DNA from: Deltaproteobacteria bacterium
GTDB taxonomy: Bacteria > Myxococcota > Myxococcia > Myxococcales > SZAS-1
DNA length: 39,759 bases
Assembly: GCA_018266075.1 (NCBI GenBank)
Contig: JAFEBB010000069.1
Location: 1 to 39,759 of the forward strand
Direction: 5' to 3'
Below the pieces are notes generated by a model, which searched no databases, was not told where the DNA came from, and was given only the letters and a program-made list of their open reading frames with translations. This document shows positions 19,081 through 27,846 of the stretch, in pieces. Within the stretch, counting starts at the first letter, position 1. Every line of letters starts with the position of its first letter. Both the position numbers and the translations under genes were made by a program.

Positions 19081-20319
19081 CTACGCGCGCGCCGCCTTTT
19101 TCTCGGCGCTATCCAGCCCGAACGCGGTGTGCAGCGCGCGGACCGCGAGCTCCACGTACTTCTCCTCGATCACGCTCGAGACCTTGATCTCGGAGGTCGA
19201 GATCATCTGGACGTTGATGCCTTCCTTGGCGAGCACCTGGAACATCTTGGCGGCCACGCCGGAGTGGTTCCGCATGCCCACGCCCACGATGCTGACCTTG
19301 GCCACGGTGTCGTCGGTCTCCACGCCGTGGGCTTTGACGGCCTTGGCCACCTTCTTCACGATGTCGGTGGCCTTGGTGAGGTCGGTGCGGCCGACGGTAA
19401 AAGTCAGGTCCGTCTTGCCGTCCTTGCTCACGTTCTGGACGATGAGGTCGACGACGATGTTGGCGTCGGCGAGCGGGCCGAAGATCTTCGCGGCCACGCC
19501 GGGGATGTCGGGCACCGCGCGAACGGCGATCTTCGCCTCGTTCTTGTCGTAGGCGATCCCCGAGACAACCAAGTCCTCCATCGAAGCGTCCTCCGCGCAA
19601 ACCAACGTGCCTGGATCATCGGTGAAGCTGCTCTTCACCCAGAGTGGAACCCGGTACTTCATCGCGAACTCGACCGAGCGGATCTGCAACACCTTCGCGC
19701 CCAGCGAGGCGAGCTCGAGCATCTCTTCGTACGAGATGCGGTCGAGCTTGCGCGCCTTGGGGCAGACGTTCGGGTCCGTGGTGTAGACGCCGTCGACGTC
19801 CGTGTAGATCTCGCAGCTGTCGGCCTTGAGCGCCGCCGCGATCGCGACGGCCGTCGTGTCCGAGCCGCCGCGGCCGAGGGTGGTGACGTTGCCTTCCTCG
19901 TCCTGGCCCTGGAAGCCGGCCACCACGGCGATCTCGCCCTTCTTGAGCGCGTCGAAGACCTTCTCGGCGTCGATGCTCTTGATGCGCGCCTTGCTGAAGG
20001 CCGAGTCGGTGGTGATGCGGACCTGATGCCCGAGGAAGCTGCGGGCCTTGCCGCGCTGGTCCTGGATGGCGAGCGACACCAGGCCCACCGAGACCTGCTC
20101 ACCGGTGGCGACGACCACGTCGCTCTCACGCTCGCTGGGCTTCTTGGAGATCTCGTTGACGAGCTTGAGGAGCCGGTTGGTCTCGCCGGACATGGCCGAG
20201 ACGACCACGACCACGTCGTGGCCCTGCTTGCGCGTCGCGAGGGCGCGCTTGGCCACGTTGCGCATGCGGTCGATGCTGCCGACCGAAGTGCCGCCGTACT
20301 TCTGGACGATGAGCGCCAT
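19081..20319 (-). CDS. lysC: Aspartate kinase
   Basis: At 412 residues this is the usual monofunctional aspartokinase, which phosphorylates aspartate at the head of the lysine, threonine and methionine pathway. The N-terminal KYGGTSVGS and the [11 protein letters not shown] motif mark the amino-acid-kinase domain, and [10 protein letters not shown] belongs to the substrate pocket. The C-terminal third holds two ACT domains ([15 protein letters not shown] and [19 protein letters not shown]), the sites of feedback inhibition by lysine and threonine. GGGGAGGAC precedes the ATG. A promoter 34-61 bases upstream leaves a leader of only about 27 bases, so a lysine riboswitch or attenuator is absent. 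The ComEA-like gene follows closely. Confidence 0.97.
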   Translation of the reverse strand: MALIVQKYGGTSVGSIDRMRNVAKRALATRKQGHDVVVVVSAMSGETNRLLKLVNEISKKPSERESDVVVATGEQVSVGLVSLAIQDQRGKARSFLGHQVRITTDSAFSKARIKSIDAEKVFDALKKGEIAVVAGFQGQDEEGNVTTLGRGGSDTTAVAIAAALKADSCEIYTDVDGVYTTDPNVCPKARKLDRISYEEMLELASLGAKVLQIRSVEFAMKYRVPLWVKSSFTDDPGTLVCAEDASMEDLVVSGIAYDKNEAKIAVRAVPDIPGVAAKIFGPLADANIVVDLIVQNVSKDGKTDLTFTVGRTDLTKATDIVKKVAKAVKAHGVETDDTVAKVSIVGVGMRNHSGVAAKMFQVLAKEGINVQMISTSEIKVSSVIEEKYVELAVRALHTAFGLDSAEKKAARA

Positions 20320-20352
20320 GTCCTCCCCGAGCCCCGCGAATTTCGGCGGCGC

Positions 20353-20380
20353 AGTTTAGGGACCGGCGAGGGGATGTCAA
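20353..20380 (-). promoter_or_regulatory. Sigma-70-type promoter of lysC
   Basis: On the minus strand a perfect TTGACA (20375-20380) is followed after 16 bases by TAAACT (20353-20358, four of six matches). The start codon lies 34 bases from the -10 element. The heptamer repeat array begins 10 bases upstream of the -35. Confidence 0.6.
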
Positions 20381-20389
20381 ACCACCTCG

Positions 20390-20417
20390 GTTCCTGGTTC
20401 CTGGTTGCTTGTTCCTG
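20390..20417. repeat. Heptamer array (GTTCCTG)4
   Basis: Four in-phase seven-base units: GTTCCTG, GTTCCTG, GTTGCTT, GTTCCTG. The array lies between lysC and a lipoprotein gene and next to the lysC promoter. It resembles short tandemly repeated heptanucleotides known from other bacteria. Confidence 0.8.
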
Positions 20418-20436
20418 GCGGCAGGCCCACTTGACT

Positions 20437-20452
20437 CCCCTTCCAGAAGGGG
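20437..20452. other. Seven-pair hairpin in the lysC/lipoprotein divergent region
   Basis: CCCCTTC-CA-GAAGGGG is a perfect seven-pair stem with a two-base loop. TTGACT lies directly in front but no -10 stands at the right distance. It may be an operator or a structure in the lipoprotein leader; a terminator is unlikely between divergent genes. Confidence 0.35.
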
Positions 20453-20566
20453 TCGCGGGATGAGGTTTCACGAAACGGGAATGCCTTTACCCTGCCGTGT
20501 CACTCACCATACCGTTGCACCCGCGGCGCGACTCTCGCCCGCGCGAAGGGCCGGAGGAGCAGTCTC

Positions 20567-21466
20567 ATGCGGAAGATCATGGCTGGGGTGGTGTTGGCGG
20601 TCGGCGTCGTCGGGTTCCTTGCGGCTTCAGGCTGCGACGTCATCAAGCAGGCGCAGAGCAACCAGGTGATGCTCGCCCAATTGCTCTCCACGCCCGACGA
20701 GTCCGTGGCGGGCAAGAGCGTGCCCGGCAAGGTGATCTGCAACGTCTTCCTCGGCACGCGCGACCCGGCCAACCTCCAGGCCCCGCCCACTCCGACGACC
20801 GGCGCGCAGGTGCACATCGAGTTCAACGGCCAGTCGGTGAACCTCAACGAGACCGGCGGCGGCAACTACACCGCCACGAGCGGGGTCACGTACACCGAGG
20901 GCGCCTCGTACAAGTTCGTGGCCGTGATCGGCTCGACGACCTTCGCCGAGGACGTGACCGCGCCCGAGAAGGAGGAGATCGCCGAGTTCCACCAGGGCGC
21001 GCTCGCGCCCGACGCCGGCATCAGCTTCGACGGCGGCATCCCGTTCTTCGAGGACGGCGGCTCGCCCGTCTTCCCCGACGGCGGCCTCGACTACGCCAAC
21101 CTCCCGGTGCTCAACGTCCAGGCCGGCCAGAACCTCACCCTCACCCGCCCGCCCGCCGACGGGGAGCGCAACATCGCCCTCACGGTGGTCACGCCCGTGA
21201 CCGATCAGGGTCCGCAGCAGCCGACCTTCACCGATCCGCCGCTCGACGCGCAGGGCCTGATCACGGTGCTCGTCGACCCGAGCAAGTACCAGCAGAACAC
21301 CGTGACCGTGGACGGCACCAAGGCGTGGGCCACCTGCCCGCCCAGCGACTACCTGGTGACCGTGACCGCGATGAAGAAGGGCACCACCGAGGGCACCAAC
21401 CTCTTCCTCGGCTCGACGGCGCTCGCTGGCTCGGCCGACGCGGCGCCCGCGCACTGCACGCCGTAG
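20567..21466 (+). CDS. Lipoprotein of unknown function
   Basis: A 299-residue protein starting at ATG 20567 with GGAGGAG upstream. The lipoprotein signal ends FLAASGC (Cys near 24). The mature chain has strand-rich stretches, such as GAQVHIEFNGQSVNL and YKFVAVIGSTTFAEDV, that suggest an Ig-like or carboxypeptidase-regulatory-like fold. A Gly/Asp-rich segment with DGG repeats lies in the middle. No catalytic motif is recognised. Expected at the periplasmic face of the inner or outer membrane. It converges on a haem-motif lipoprotein gene with only six bases between the stops. Confidence 0.8.
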   Translation: MRKIMAGVVLAVGVVGFLAASGCDVIKQAQSNQVMLAQLLSTPDESVAGKSVPGKVICNVFLGTRDPANLQAPPTPTTGAQVHIEFNGQSVNLNETGGGNYTATSGVTYTEGASYKFVAVIGSTTFAEDVTAPEKEEIAEFHQGALAPDAGISFDGGIPFFEDGGSPVFPDGGLDYANLPVLNVQAGQNLTLTRPPADGERNIALTVVTPVTDQGPQQPTFTDPPLDAQGLITVLVDPSKYQQNTVTVDGTKAWATCPPSDYLVTVTAMKKGTTEGTNLFLGSTALAGSADAAPAHCTP

Positions 21467-21472
21467 CCAAGC

Positions 21473-22405
21473 TCAGGGCGCCCAAATCCGGCCGGGCGTC
21501 ACGTTCGCGCTGACGCACGCCGGGTCTGCGTTCGCTTGCACCTGGTGGCACGAGTTGCACGCCCCGCTCGGCGCCAGGTGCAGCATGGGGAGCGTGGTGC
21601 CGTTACGGGTGATGGTGACCGTGTAGGGTGGCGTGAGCGACGTGAGCGAGCTCCGGCGGCTGTCGAAGTTGCCGTTGTTGCCCACGCTGGCCGTGCGCGT
21701 CACGGTCGTGCCGTTTGCGTCGACCACGGTGACCGTGGCGTCGGCGCTGAGCGCCTTGCCAGTGGCGTCGTCGTAGGCCGTGCCGCCGAAGTTGAGCGCC
21801 GGGCCCTGGTCGCCGGTGTTGGCCGGGTTGTTGGTGTGGCACTGGTCGCAGTTGTCGCCGGGGTTCATGTTCGAGTCGCCGTCGAACACGCCCGGCGCCG
21901 AGCCCCAGTTCTGCGCCACGCACGCCGCCTGGGGTCCGAGCGCCCCGGGGCCGATGGTGCCCGTCGAGCCGGAGCCACCGGTGCCCGTGCCGCTGCCCGT
22001 GCTGCACACGCCCGACGGATTGCTGGCCCAGTCGAGGATGGTCTGCTTGTCGGCGGCAGTGATGGTCGCGTTCTGCGGCATCAGGCCCGCGCCAACGTAG
22101 GCGGCGATGGCGGACGCGTCGGCCGTCGACGCCGATTGGTTGGTGAGATCCACGTACCGCGAGGCCATGCCGGTCGGGCTGTGGCAGGTGGTGCAGTAGG
22201 TCACGAAGAGCGCGGACACGGTGTTCCAATCCACCGGGACGCAGCTGCCGGTGGTGCCGCCCGAGCCGCCCGTGACACCCGTGGAGCCGCTCGCTGCGGT
22301 GGTGCCGGTGTCGCCGCCGCTCGACGACGAGTCGCCGGGGTACTTCGCGCCACATCCGACGACGGCGACGAGGGCCAGGCTCAAGGCTGCGAGGGCCGTC
22401 CGCAT
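21473..22405 (-). CDS. Lipoprotein with three CxxCH haem-binding motifs
   Basis: A 310-residue protein from ATG 22405 (GGGAG upstream). The lipobox LVAVVGC places the acylated Cys at 18, followed by a Ser/Gly/Thr-rich linker. Three covalent haem-attachment motifs are visible: CTTCH (Cys71), CDQCH (Cys186) and CNSCH (Cys283). The first sits in a cytochrome c-like segment, TVSALFVTYCTTCHSP, with a Met-containing LMPQNATITAADKQTILDW helix typical of a c-type domain. The last lies in a strand-rich region after TVTITRNGTTLPMLHLAP. It could carry electrons in the periplasm, but spacing differs from known multihaem enzymes. The second and third motifs may be a separate haem-binding domain. Confidence 0.75.
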   Translation of the reverse strand: MRTALAALSLALVAVVGCGAKYPGDSSSSGGDTGTTAASGSTGVTGGSGGTTGSCVPVDWNTVSALFVTYCTTCHSPTGMASRYVDLTNQSASTADASAIAAYVGAGLMPQNATITAADKQTILDWASNPSGVCSTGSGTGTGGSGSTGTIGPGALGPQAACVAQNWGSAPGVFDGDSNMNPGDNCDQCHTNNPANTGDQGPALNFGGTAYDDATGKALSADATVTVVDANGTTVTRTASVGNNGNFDSRRSSLTSLTPPYTVTITRNGTTLPMLHLAPSGACNSCHQVQANADPACVSANVTPGRIWAP

Positions 22406-22451
22406 GATGCACACTCCCGAAGAGCAACGGCCCATCCTACTTCCGGATGTC

Positions 22452-22467
22452 CGCTCCTGCAGGAGCG
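22452..22467. promoter_or_regulatory. Perfect 16-bp palindrome between divergent genes
   Basis: CGCTCCTGCAGGAGCG is fully self-complementary and lies in the 131-base gap between the haem lipoprotein and MaoC-like genes. This is a plausible operator for a dimeric regulator acting on either promoter. Confidence 0.4.
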
Positions 22468-22536
22468 AGACCCGGGCTTCGGGCGATCGTTCACGGAGTG
22501 GGTGTCGCGCGCGGCGCCCGGCGTTAACGTGCGGGC

Positions 22537-22989
22537 ATGGCCGACAAGCTCTACTTCGAAGACTTCCCGGTGGGCCGCAGCTTCGACGTCGGCGGCGCCA
22601 CCGTGAGCGAGGCCGAGATCCTCGCGTTCGCGAGGCAGTTCGACCCGCAGCCCTTCCACATCGACGCCGAGGCCGCGAAGAAGTCCATGTTCGGTGGCAT
22701 CATCGCCAGCGGCTGGCACACCGCCTCCATCGCCATGCGGCTGCAGGTCGACGGCATCCTCAACAAGTCGCACAGCATGGGCTCGCCGGGCATCGACCAG
22801 CTCCGCTGGCTCAAGCCGGTGCGCCCCGGCGACACGCTGCGCTGCCGGATCGAGGTCATGGAGGCGCGCCCGTCGCAGAGCAAGCCCGACCGCGGCTCGG
22901 TGAAGTGCCGCTACGAGCTCTCCAACCAGCGCGGCGAGGTGGTGATGACCATGGAGGGCTGGGGCATGTTCGCGCGGCGGCCGGCCTGA
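22537..22989 (+). CDS. MaoC-like (hot-dog fold) hydratase/dehydratase
   Basis: A 150-residue single hot-dog protein. [38 protein letters not shown] carries the Asp and His of the MaoC/(R)-hydratase active site, with [18 protein letters not shown] as the hydratase-2 helix. Such enzymes hydrate enoyl-CoA or act on related thioesters in the cytoplasm. The C-terminal half keeps the family order ([19 protein letters not shown]). It stands alone and upstream of an outer-membrane protein gene, with no beta-oxidation partners, so the substrate is unknown. Confidence 0.9.
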   Translation: MADKLYFEDFPVGRSFDVGGATVSEAEILAFARQFDPQPFHIDAEAAKKSMFGGIIASGWHTASIAMRLQVDGILNKSHSMGSPGIDQLRWLKPVRPGDTLRCRIEVMEARPSQSKPDRGSVKCRYELSNQRGEVVMTMEGWGMFARRPA

Positions 22990-23027
22990 AAAGTACGGTT
23001 TCGGCGCCTTTCCGCGATAATCGACGC

Positions 23028-24059
23028 ATGCGGATGCAGTGGCTCGTCGCGGGGGCGATCGCGCTGGGCGTGTCGGCTCCGTCTCGGAGCTTCGCGGCAC
23101 CGCTCCGGCCTCTGGCGCGGCTCACCCTCGCCGACGACGGCGATGACGACGAGCGTCCACACAAGATCCGCAGCGACGACGACGACGACGCGCCCAAGAA
23201 GAAGAAGCACGCCAGCGACGACGACGACGACGCGCCCAAGAAGAAAAGGCACGCGACCGACGACGACGACTCGGCGCCGCCCAAGAAGAAGAACGGCAGC
23301 GATGACGACGACTCGGCGCCGCCGAAGAAGAAGTCGGCCGACAGCGACGACGACGTGGCCCCCAAGAAGAAGCGCGCCGCGGACGACGACGACGACTCGG
23401 GCACGTCTAAGAAGTCCGCGGGCGATGAGGAGGCCGAAAAGCCCGAGACCGTCCGCGGCGGATGGGGTGCCATCGCCGGCAACGTGCCCAACGGTCAGGT
23501 GGTGCTGGGCGAGATCGGCATCCCCGGCGTGCGCGGCATGTACCTCAGCGGCAACGGCGACCGGCTCTCGTACGGCGGCGGCGGCGAGGTGGACTTCCCG
23601 CCCGTCGACGGCGCGAGCGGAACGCGCGGCTTCAACGCCATCCGCTTCGTGGGCCGGCTCGACTACACGCTGCCCACGGACCTGTTCGCGCTCTTCGTGC
23701 ACTTCGAGCCGCAGTGGATCTTCGTGTTCGGCAACGGCGCGCAGGGCGGCATCTTCTACTTCCCCGTCCAGCTCGGCGCCGGCTTCGACTTGAAGGTCGT
23801 GCACCTCGAAGCCGACCTGGGACTCGCGCTCTTCTTCTCGGGGACGAGCTTCTTCCTGCCCTTCGACAACGCGGTGCTCTCCTCGCCATTCGTGGGCGTC
23901 GGCGCCGAGTACCCGGTGAACGACGAGCTGGCCATCACCTTGCGGCTGCGGCTGCAGACGTTCGCGTGGGACAGCGCGCCGACCGGCACCGAGCTCGACC
24001 GCGCGCCGACCCTCTTCGGCTTCGGCTACCTGCTGGCGGGCGCCGCCTACCGCTTCTGA
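23028..24059 (+). CDS. Outer-membrane beta-barrel-like protein with Asp/Lys block repeats
   Basis: The protein has 343 residues with a signal peptide ending SRSFAAP. Residues about 49-131 are six units of 13-14 residues in which four or five Asp are followed by a Pro/Ala and three or four Lys (DDDDDAPKKKK and variants). This makes an alternately acidic and basic disordered arm. The C-terminal 200 residues alternate short strands with aromatic ends and finish in YLLAGAAYRF, a barrel-type final strand. The start is only six bases after GATAAT (23016-23021). No function is known; the arm could bind divalent ions or the cell wall. Confidence 0.75.
   Translation: MRMQWLVAGAIALGVSAPSRSFAAPLRPLARLTLADDGDDDERPHKIRSDDDDDAPKKKKHASDDDDDAPKKKRHATDDDDSAPPKKKNGSDDDDSAPPKKKSADSDDDVAPKKKRAADDDDDSGTSKKSAGDEEAEKPETVRGGWGAIAGNVPNGQVVLGEIGIPGVRGMYLSGNGDRLSYGGGGEVDFPPVDGASGTRGFNAIRFVGRLDYTLPTDLFALFVHFEPQWIFVFGNGAQGGIFYFPVQLGAGFDLKVVHLEADLGLALFFSGTSFFLPFDNAVLSSPFVGVGAEYPVNDELAITLRLRLQTFAWDSAPTGTELDRAPTLFGFGYLLAGAAYRF
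23175..23425 (+). repeat. Six Asp/Lys-block repeats
   Basis: Units of about 39-42 bases, each of GAC-rich followed by AAG-rich codons, repeated six times. They encode the disordered arm of the outer-membrane-type protein. The units differ slightly (KKKKH, KKKRH, PKKKN), so the array is old or diverging. Confidence 0.75.
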
Positions 24060-24121
24060 TCGCCGACACTTGCGACGACCGCGCGCGGGCGACAAAGTGT
24101 GGCCTCGCTTTGGAGGTCGTC

Positions 24122-25285
24122 ATGGCCGTGTCGCGGATGTCGTTCCCCTGCCCCATCGTCTTCGGACCCGGCTCGGTTCAGGAGCTGCCCAAGGAGCTCA
24201 ACCGCCTCGGCGCCAAGCGGCCGCTGCTCGTGGCCGATGCCGGCGTGACCGCGGCGGGGCTCACCCGCAAGGTCCTCGACGTGCTCGACAAGGCGCAGAT
24301 CCGCACCGCCGTGTGGGACGCATGCACGCCGAACCCCACCGACGTGGACGTCGACAAGGGCCTGGCCGCGTACAAGAAGGACGGCTGCGACTCGATCGTC
24401 GCGGTGGGCGGCGGCTCGCCGCTCGACTGCGCCAAGCTCATTCGGCTGATGGTCAATCATCCGCCGCCGCTCTCGCGCTACGACGACGCCACCGGCGGCG
24501 ACAAGTACGTGACCTCGAACGTCCCGCCGATGGTGGCCATCCCCACGACCGCTGGGACGGGGAGTGAAGTCGGCCGCTCGGGCGTGGCCACGCTCCCCGA
24601 CACCGGCCGCAAGACGGTCATCTTCTCGCCGTACCTCATCGCCGGCGCCGCGATCATCGACCCCGAGCTCACCCTGGGCCTGCCCCCGGGCCCGACGGCC
24701 GCGACCGGCATCGACGCGCTCACCCACTGCATCGAGGCGTATCTCTCCAAGGGCCAGCACCCGCTCGCGGACGCGATGGCGCTCGACGGCACCCGCCGCG
24801 TCGCGAAGAACCTCATTCGCGCGGTGAAGGACGGCAAGAACGACGTCGAGGCGCGGCAGGAGATGATGGCCGCGGCGATGATGGGCGCGATCGCGTTTCA
24901 GAAGGGCCTCGGCGCGTGTCACTCGCTCGCGCACGCGCTCACGCCGATCGCCGGTATCCACCACGGCCTCGCCAACGCGCTCTGCCTGCCCGCAGTGCTC
25001 GAGTACAACCGCGAGACCGTGCCCGAGCGGCTCGCGGCGGTGGCGATTGCCCTCGGTGAGGATCCCAAGCTGCCGACGGACGCGCTCGCCAAGATCTGCG
25101 TGCAGCGCGTGCGTGCGCTCATCGTCGAGTCGGGCATCCAGATGGGTCTGAAGAACCACGGCGTGACCGAAGCCATGCTGCCCCAGATCGCCGACAAGGC
25201 CTTCGAGGACGCCTGCCACACCTCGAGCCCGCGCGCCTGCACCCGCGACGACCTGCTCAACCTCGCCAAGGCCAGCTTCACCTAA
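24122..25285 (+). CDS. Iron-containing alcohol dehydrogenase (type III)
   Basis: The protein has 387 residues from ATG 24122, with GGAGG ten bases upstream. Family motifs are complete: the NAD site AVGGGSPLDCAK, PTTAGTGSEV, the metal-binding GIDALTHCIEAYLSK and GACHSLAHALTPIAGIHHGLANAL. The Asp and three His of the Fe site are thus present. Such enzymes oxidise primary alcohols or reduce aldehydes with NAD(P) in the cytoplasm. The gene stands alone; the substrate cannot be told from the sequence. Confidence 0.93.
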   Translation: MAVSRMSFPCPIVFGPGSVQELPKELNRLGAKRPLLVADAGVTAAGLTRKVLDVLDKAQIRTAVWDACTPNPTDVDVDKGLAAYKKDGCDSIVAVGGGSPLDCAKLIRLMVNHPPPLSRYDDATGGDKYVTSNVPPMVAIPTTAGTGSEVGRSGVATLPDTGRKTVIFSPYLIAGAAIIDPELTLGLPPGPTAATGIDALTHCIEAYLSKGQHPLADAMALDGTRRVAKNLIRAVKDGKNDVEARQEMMAAAMMGAIAFQKGLGACHSLAHALTPIAGIHHGLANALCLPAVLEYNRETVPERLAAVAIALGEDPKLPTDALAKICVQRVRALIVESGIQMGLKNHGVTEAMLPQIADKAFEDACHTSSPRACTRDDLLNLAKASFT

Positions 25286-25320
25286 CGTGTAGGGCGCACA
25301 CCGACCTCGGCGCCAAGATC

Positions 25321-25350
25321 TTGGGACGGTCGCGCAAAACGATCGATAAT
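25321..25350 (+). promoter_or_regulatory. Candidate promoter of the kinase gene
   Basis: TTGGGA (25321-25326) and GATAAT (25345-25350) stand 18 bases apart, giving four and five matches to consensus. The start would lie about 20 bases before the ATG at 25376. Confidence 0.45.
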
Positions 25351-25375
25351 CGAGATCCGAATTCCGGGTGAAGTC

Positions 25376-27778
25376 ATGGCGCAAGCGGCGCTGGCCGCTC
25401 CCATCCGCTACGGCAAGTACACGCTGTTCGAGCGACTCGGCTCGGGCGGCATGGCCGAGGTGTTCCTCGCGCGGCAAGAGGGCGCCGGCGGCTTCAACAA
25501 GAAGGTCGTGGTCAAGCGCATCCTCAGCGAGTTCGCGGATGACAAGACCTTCGTCGAGCTCTTCCTGAACGAGGCGCACGTCGCGGCGCACCTCTCGCAT
25601 CCCAACGTCGTGCAGATCTTCGACATGGGCCAGGAGGGCGACACCTACTTCATCGCGATGGAGTACGTGCCCGGGCCGAACCTCTTGCAGCTCCTGCGGC
25701 ACGCGTCGCTCAAGGGCGATCTGCGGCCCACGGCGTTCGCGAAGATCGCGGCCGGCGTCGCGGAGGGCCTGAACTACGCGCACAACGCGAACGGGCCCGA
25801 CGGCACGCCGCTGGAGATCGTCCACCGCGACGTGAACCCGCCGAACATCATCGTCAGCCTCGACGGCGTGCCCAAGGTCTGCGACTTCGGCGTGGCCAAG
25901 AGCTCCGCCCGCGAGACAACTTCAGGAAGCCACCTCAAGGGCAAGCAGACGTACATGGCCCCTGAGCAGATCAAGGGCGAGAAGCTCGACGCGCGCGCCG
26001 ACATCTTCTCGCTCGGCGTGGTGCTCTTCGAGACCACGACCGGCAAGCGGCTCTTCAAGCGCGACTCCGAGCTCGCGGTGCTGAACGCGGTGCTCTCGGA
26101 TCCCATCCCGCGGCCGATGAGCATCGTGCCCGGCTATCCGTCGCGGCTCGACGAGATCATCATGTGGTGCCTGGAGCGCGATCGCAACCGGCGCTGCCCC
26201 GACGCGCGCACGCTCAACGACGCGCTCGAGGAGTACCTGCGCAAAGATCCCGCGGGCTACATGACGCCGGGCGCGCTGGGCGAGTGGGTGAAGTCGATCG
26301 TCCCGCCCGAGGAACAGAAGTCGTACCTCGGCACCGGGACCGGCGGCACGGGCAGCTTCCCGCGGCCGTCGACCAGCAGCCGCCCCTCGGCGCGCAAAGC
26401 AGGCAGCTCGCCCGGCACCGGCCCCGGCGGAAGCAAGCCGAGCACCGCGCGGCCGAACACCGCGCCGCCGCCGCTGGGCGACATCTCGGTGCCGATCAGC
26501 ATCTCGAAGTCGAAGCCGCGCATCGAGTCGCAGACCGAGCCGTTCACGCTGCCCGGCGGCGGCATCAAGGTGCCCTGGAAGTGGATCGCGCTCGGCGCAG
26601 GCGTGCTCGCGGGCGCAGGCGGCATCGTGGTCCTCGGCAGCCGATCGACGCCGGTCGCACCGGCCCCCGCGCGCGTCGCCGCCGCTCCCGCTCCCGCAGC
26701 AGCGCCGGCAGAGCCCGCGCGCTCCGCCGAGGACGACGCCCGCTTCTACACCGACGAAGCCCGCCGCCTCCTGGGCCAGCAGAAGTTCGGGCCCGCGGCC
26801 GAGCTCGTCGCCAAGGCCAAGCAGCTCGACCCGAAGGATCCCAAGACGAACGTCGCCATCGCCGAGCTGTCGGAAGAGGCCGAGGTGGGCGCGCGCATGG
26901 CGGCGGCCCAGCAGGCGCTCGCGGCCGGCGACATGGATCGCGCGACGAGCCTCGCGAAGCTCGTGCTCGACAAGGAGCCCACCGAGCCGCGCGCGCTGGC
27001 CCTGCTCCAGCAGGCGCACGCCAAGCTCGAGCCGGTCAAGCCCGTGCGCATGGGCCGTGGAACGCGCGCCGGCGCGGTGAGCGTGGAGGCGCCTTCGGGC
27101 TCGCGGGTGTACGTCGACGACGCGCCCGTGGGAGAAGCGCCGCTCGCGCGCTACCAGCTCGCCGCGGGCACGCACCGCATCGAGGTTCGCCGCGACGGCT
27201 ACCATCCCGAGATCCGCCAGGTCGAGATCCAGCCAGGGCGGACCGAGGCCATCTCCGCGAAGATGGACGCGCACGAGGAAGTGCAGGTCGCGCTCGCGCA
27301 GGCCAAGCCGGCGGCTGCCGCGGCTCCGGCGCCCGTGAAGCTCGCGGCTGCGGCGCCCGCTGCTGCCCCGGCCCCGACCGCCGTGGCTGCCGCCGCCGCG
27401 CCCAAGCCTCCGCCCGCTGCGGCTGCGCCGACTCCGACGCCCTCGCCTGCTCCCGCTTCCACGCCCGCGCCGCCGCCCGTCGTGGGCGAGCTCTTCAACG
27501 ACAAGATGACCCGGCCGTCGAAGCTCTCCGGCGACGATGTGCAGTACCCGGCCGATGCCGCCGCCGCTGGAGCCGAGGGCACGCTCATCGCCCAGTGCGC
27601 GATCAGCGAGGCCGGCAACGTGCACGACTGCAAGGTCATCAAGCACGTGCCGTTCATGGACGGGCCTGTCGTCGCCGCGCTCCAGAGCTGGCACATGAAG
27701 CCGGCCACGATCGACGGGAAAGCCGTCGCGCTGCGCAGCTACACCTTCCCGCCGATTCACATTTCAAAGCCCAAGTAG
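25376..27778 (+). CDS. Ser/Thr protein kinase with PEGA and TonB-like C-terminal domains
   Basis: An 800-residue protein. Residues 15-290 are a Hanks-type kinase: GSGGMAEVFLA, Lys47 in VVVKRI, HRDVNPPNII with catalytic Asp152, and DFGVAKS with Asp170. HRDVNP instead of HRDLKP is common in myxobacterial kinases. A Ser/Pro-rich linker, a membrane helix (about 400-422) and two or three TPR-like helices follow. A PEGA domain (about 562-635) and an Ala/Pro-rich stretch lead to a TonB-C-like domain (about 720-800, DVQYPADAAAAGAEGTLIAQCAI). The kinase is therefore cytoplasmic and the PEGA/TonB part periplasmic, suggesting a sensor of the envelope or one coupled to it. It stands alone after a promoter of its own. 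Confidence 0.92.
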   Translation: MAQAALAAPIRYGKYTLFERLGSGGMAEVFLARQEGAGGFNKKVVVKRILSEFADDKTFVELFLNEAHVAAHLSHPNVVQIFDMGQEGDTYFIAMEYVPGPNLLQLLRHASLKGDLRPTAFAKIAAGVAEGLNYAHNANGPDGTPLEIVHRDVNPPNIIVSLDGVPKVCDFGVAKSSARETTSGSHLKGKQTYMAPEQIKGEKLDARADIFSLGVVLFETTTGKRLFKRDSELAVLNAVLSDPIPRPMSIVPGYPSRLDEIIMWCLERDRNRRCPDARTLNDALEEYLRKDPAGYMTPGALGEWVKSIVPPEEQKSYLGTGTGGTGSFPRPSTSSRPSARKAGSSPGTGPGGSKPSTARPNTAPPPLGDISVPISISKSKPRIESQTEPFTLPGGGIKVPWKWIALGAGVLAGAGGIVVLGSRSTPVAPAPARVAAAPAPAAAPAEPARSAEDDARFYTDEARRLLGQQKFGPAAELVAKAKQLDPKDPKTNVAIAELSEEAEVGARMAAAQQALAAGDMDRATSLAKLVLDKEPTEPRALALLQQAHAKLEPVKPVRMGRGTRAGAVSVEAPSGSRVYVDDAPVGEAPLARYQLAAGTHRIEVRRDGYHPEIRQVEIQPGRTEAISAKMDAHEEVQVALAQAKPAAAAAPAPVKLAAAAPAAAPAPTAVAAAAAPKPPPAAAAPTPTPSPAPASTPAPPPVVGELFNDKMTRPSKLSGDDVQYPADAAAAGAEGTLIAQCAISEAGNVHDCKVIKHVPFMDGPVVAALQSWHMKPATIDGKAVALRSYTFPPIHISKPK

Positions 27779-27846
27779 CCGAGGCGCGCGCCCGAACGGC
27801 CGCGCGCATGCGGGAGCCGAAGTCGCCCGAGAGGGATGCCAGACTT

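Noticed and set aside
16132-20463. 1443-residue plus-strand frame
   Set aside because: Antisense of the zinc-ribbon, ComEA-like and lysC genes; long only because of the high GC content.
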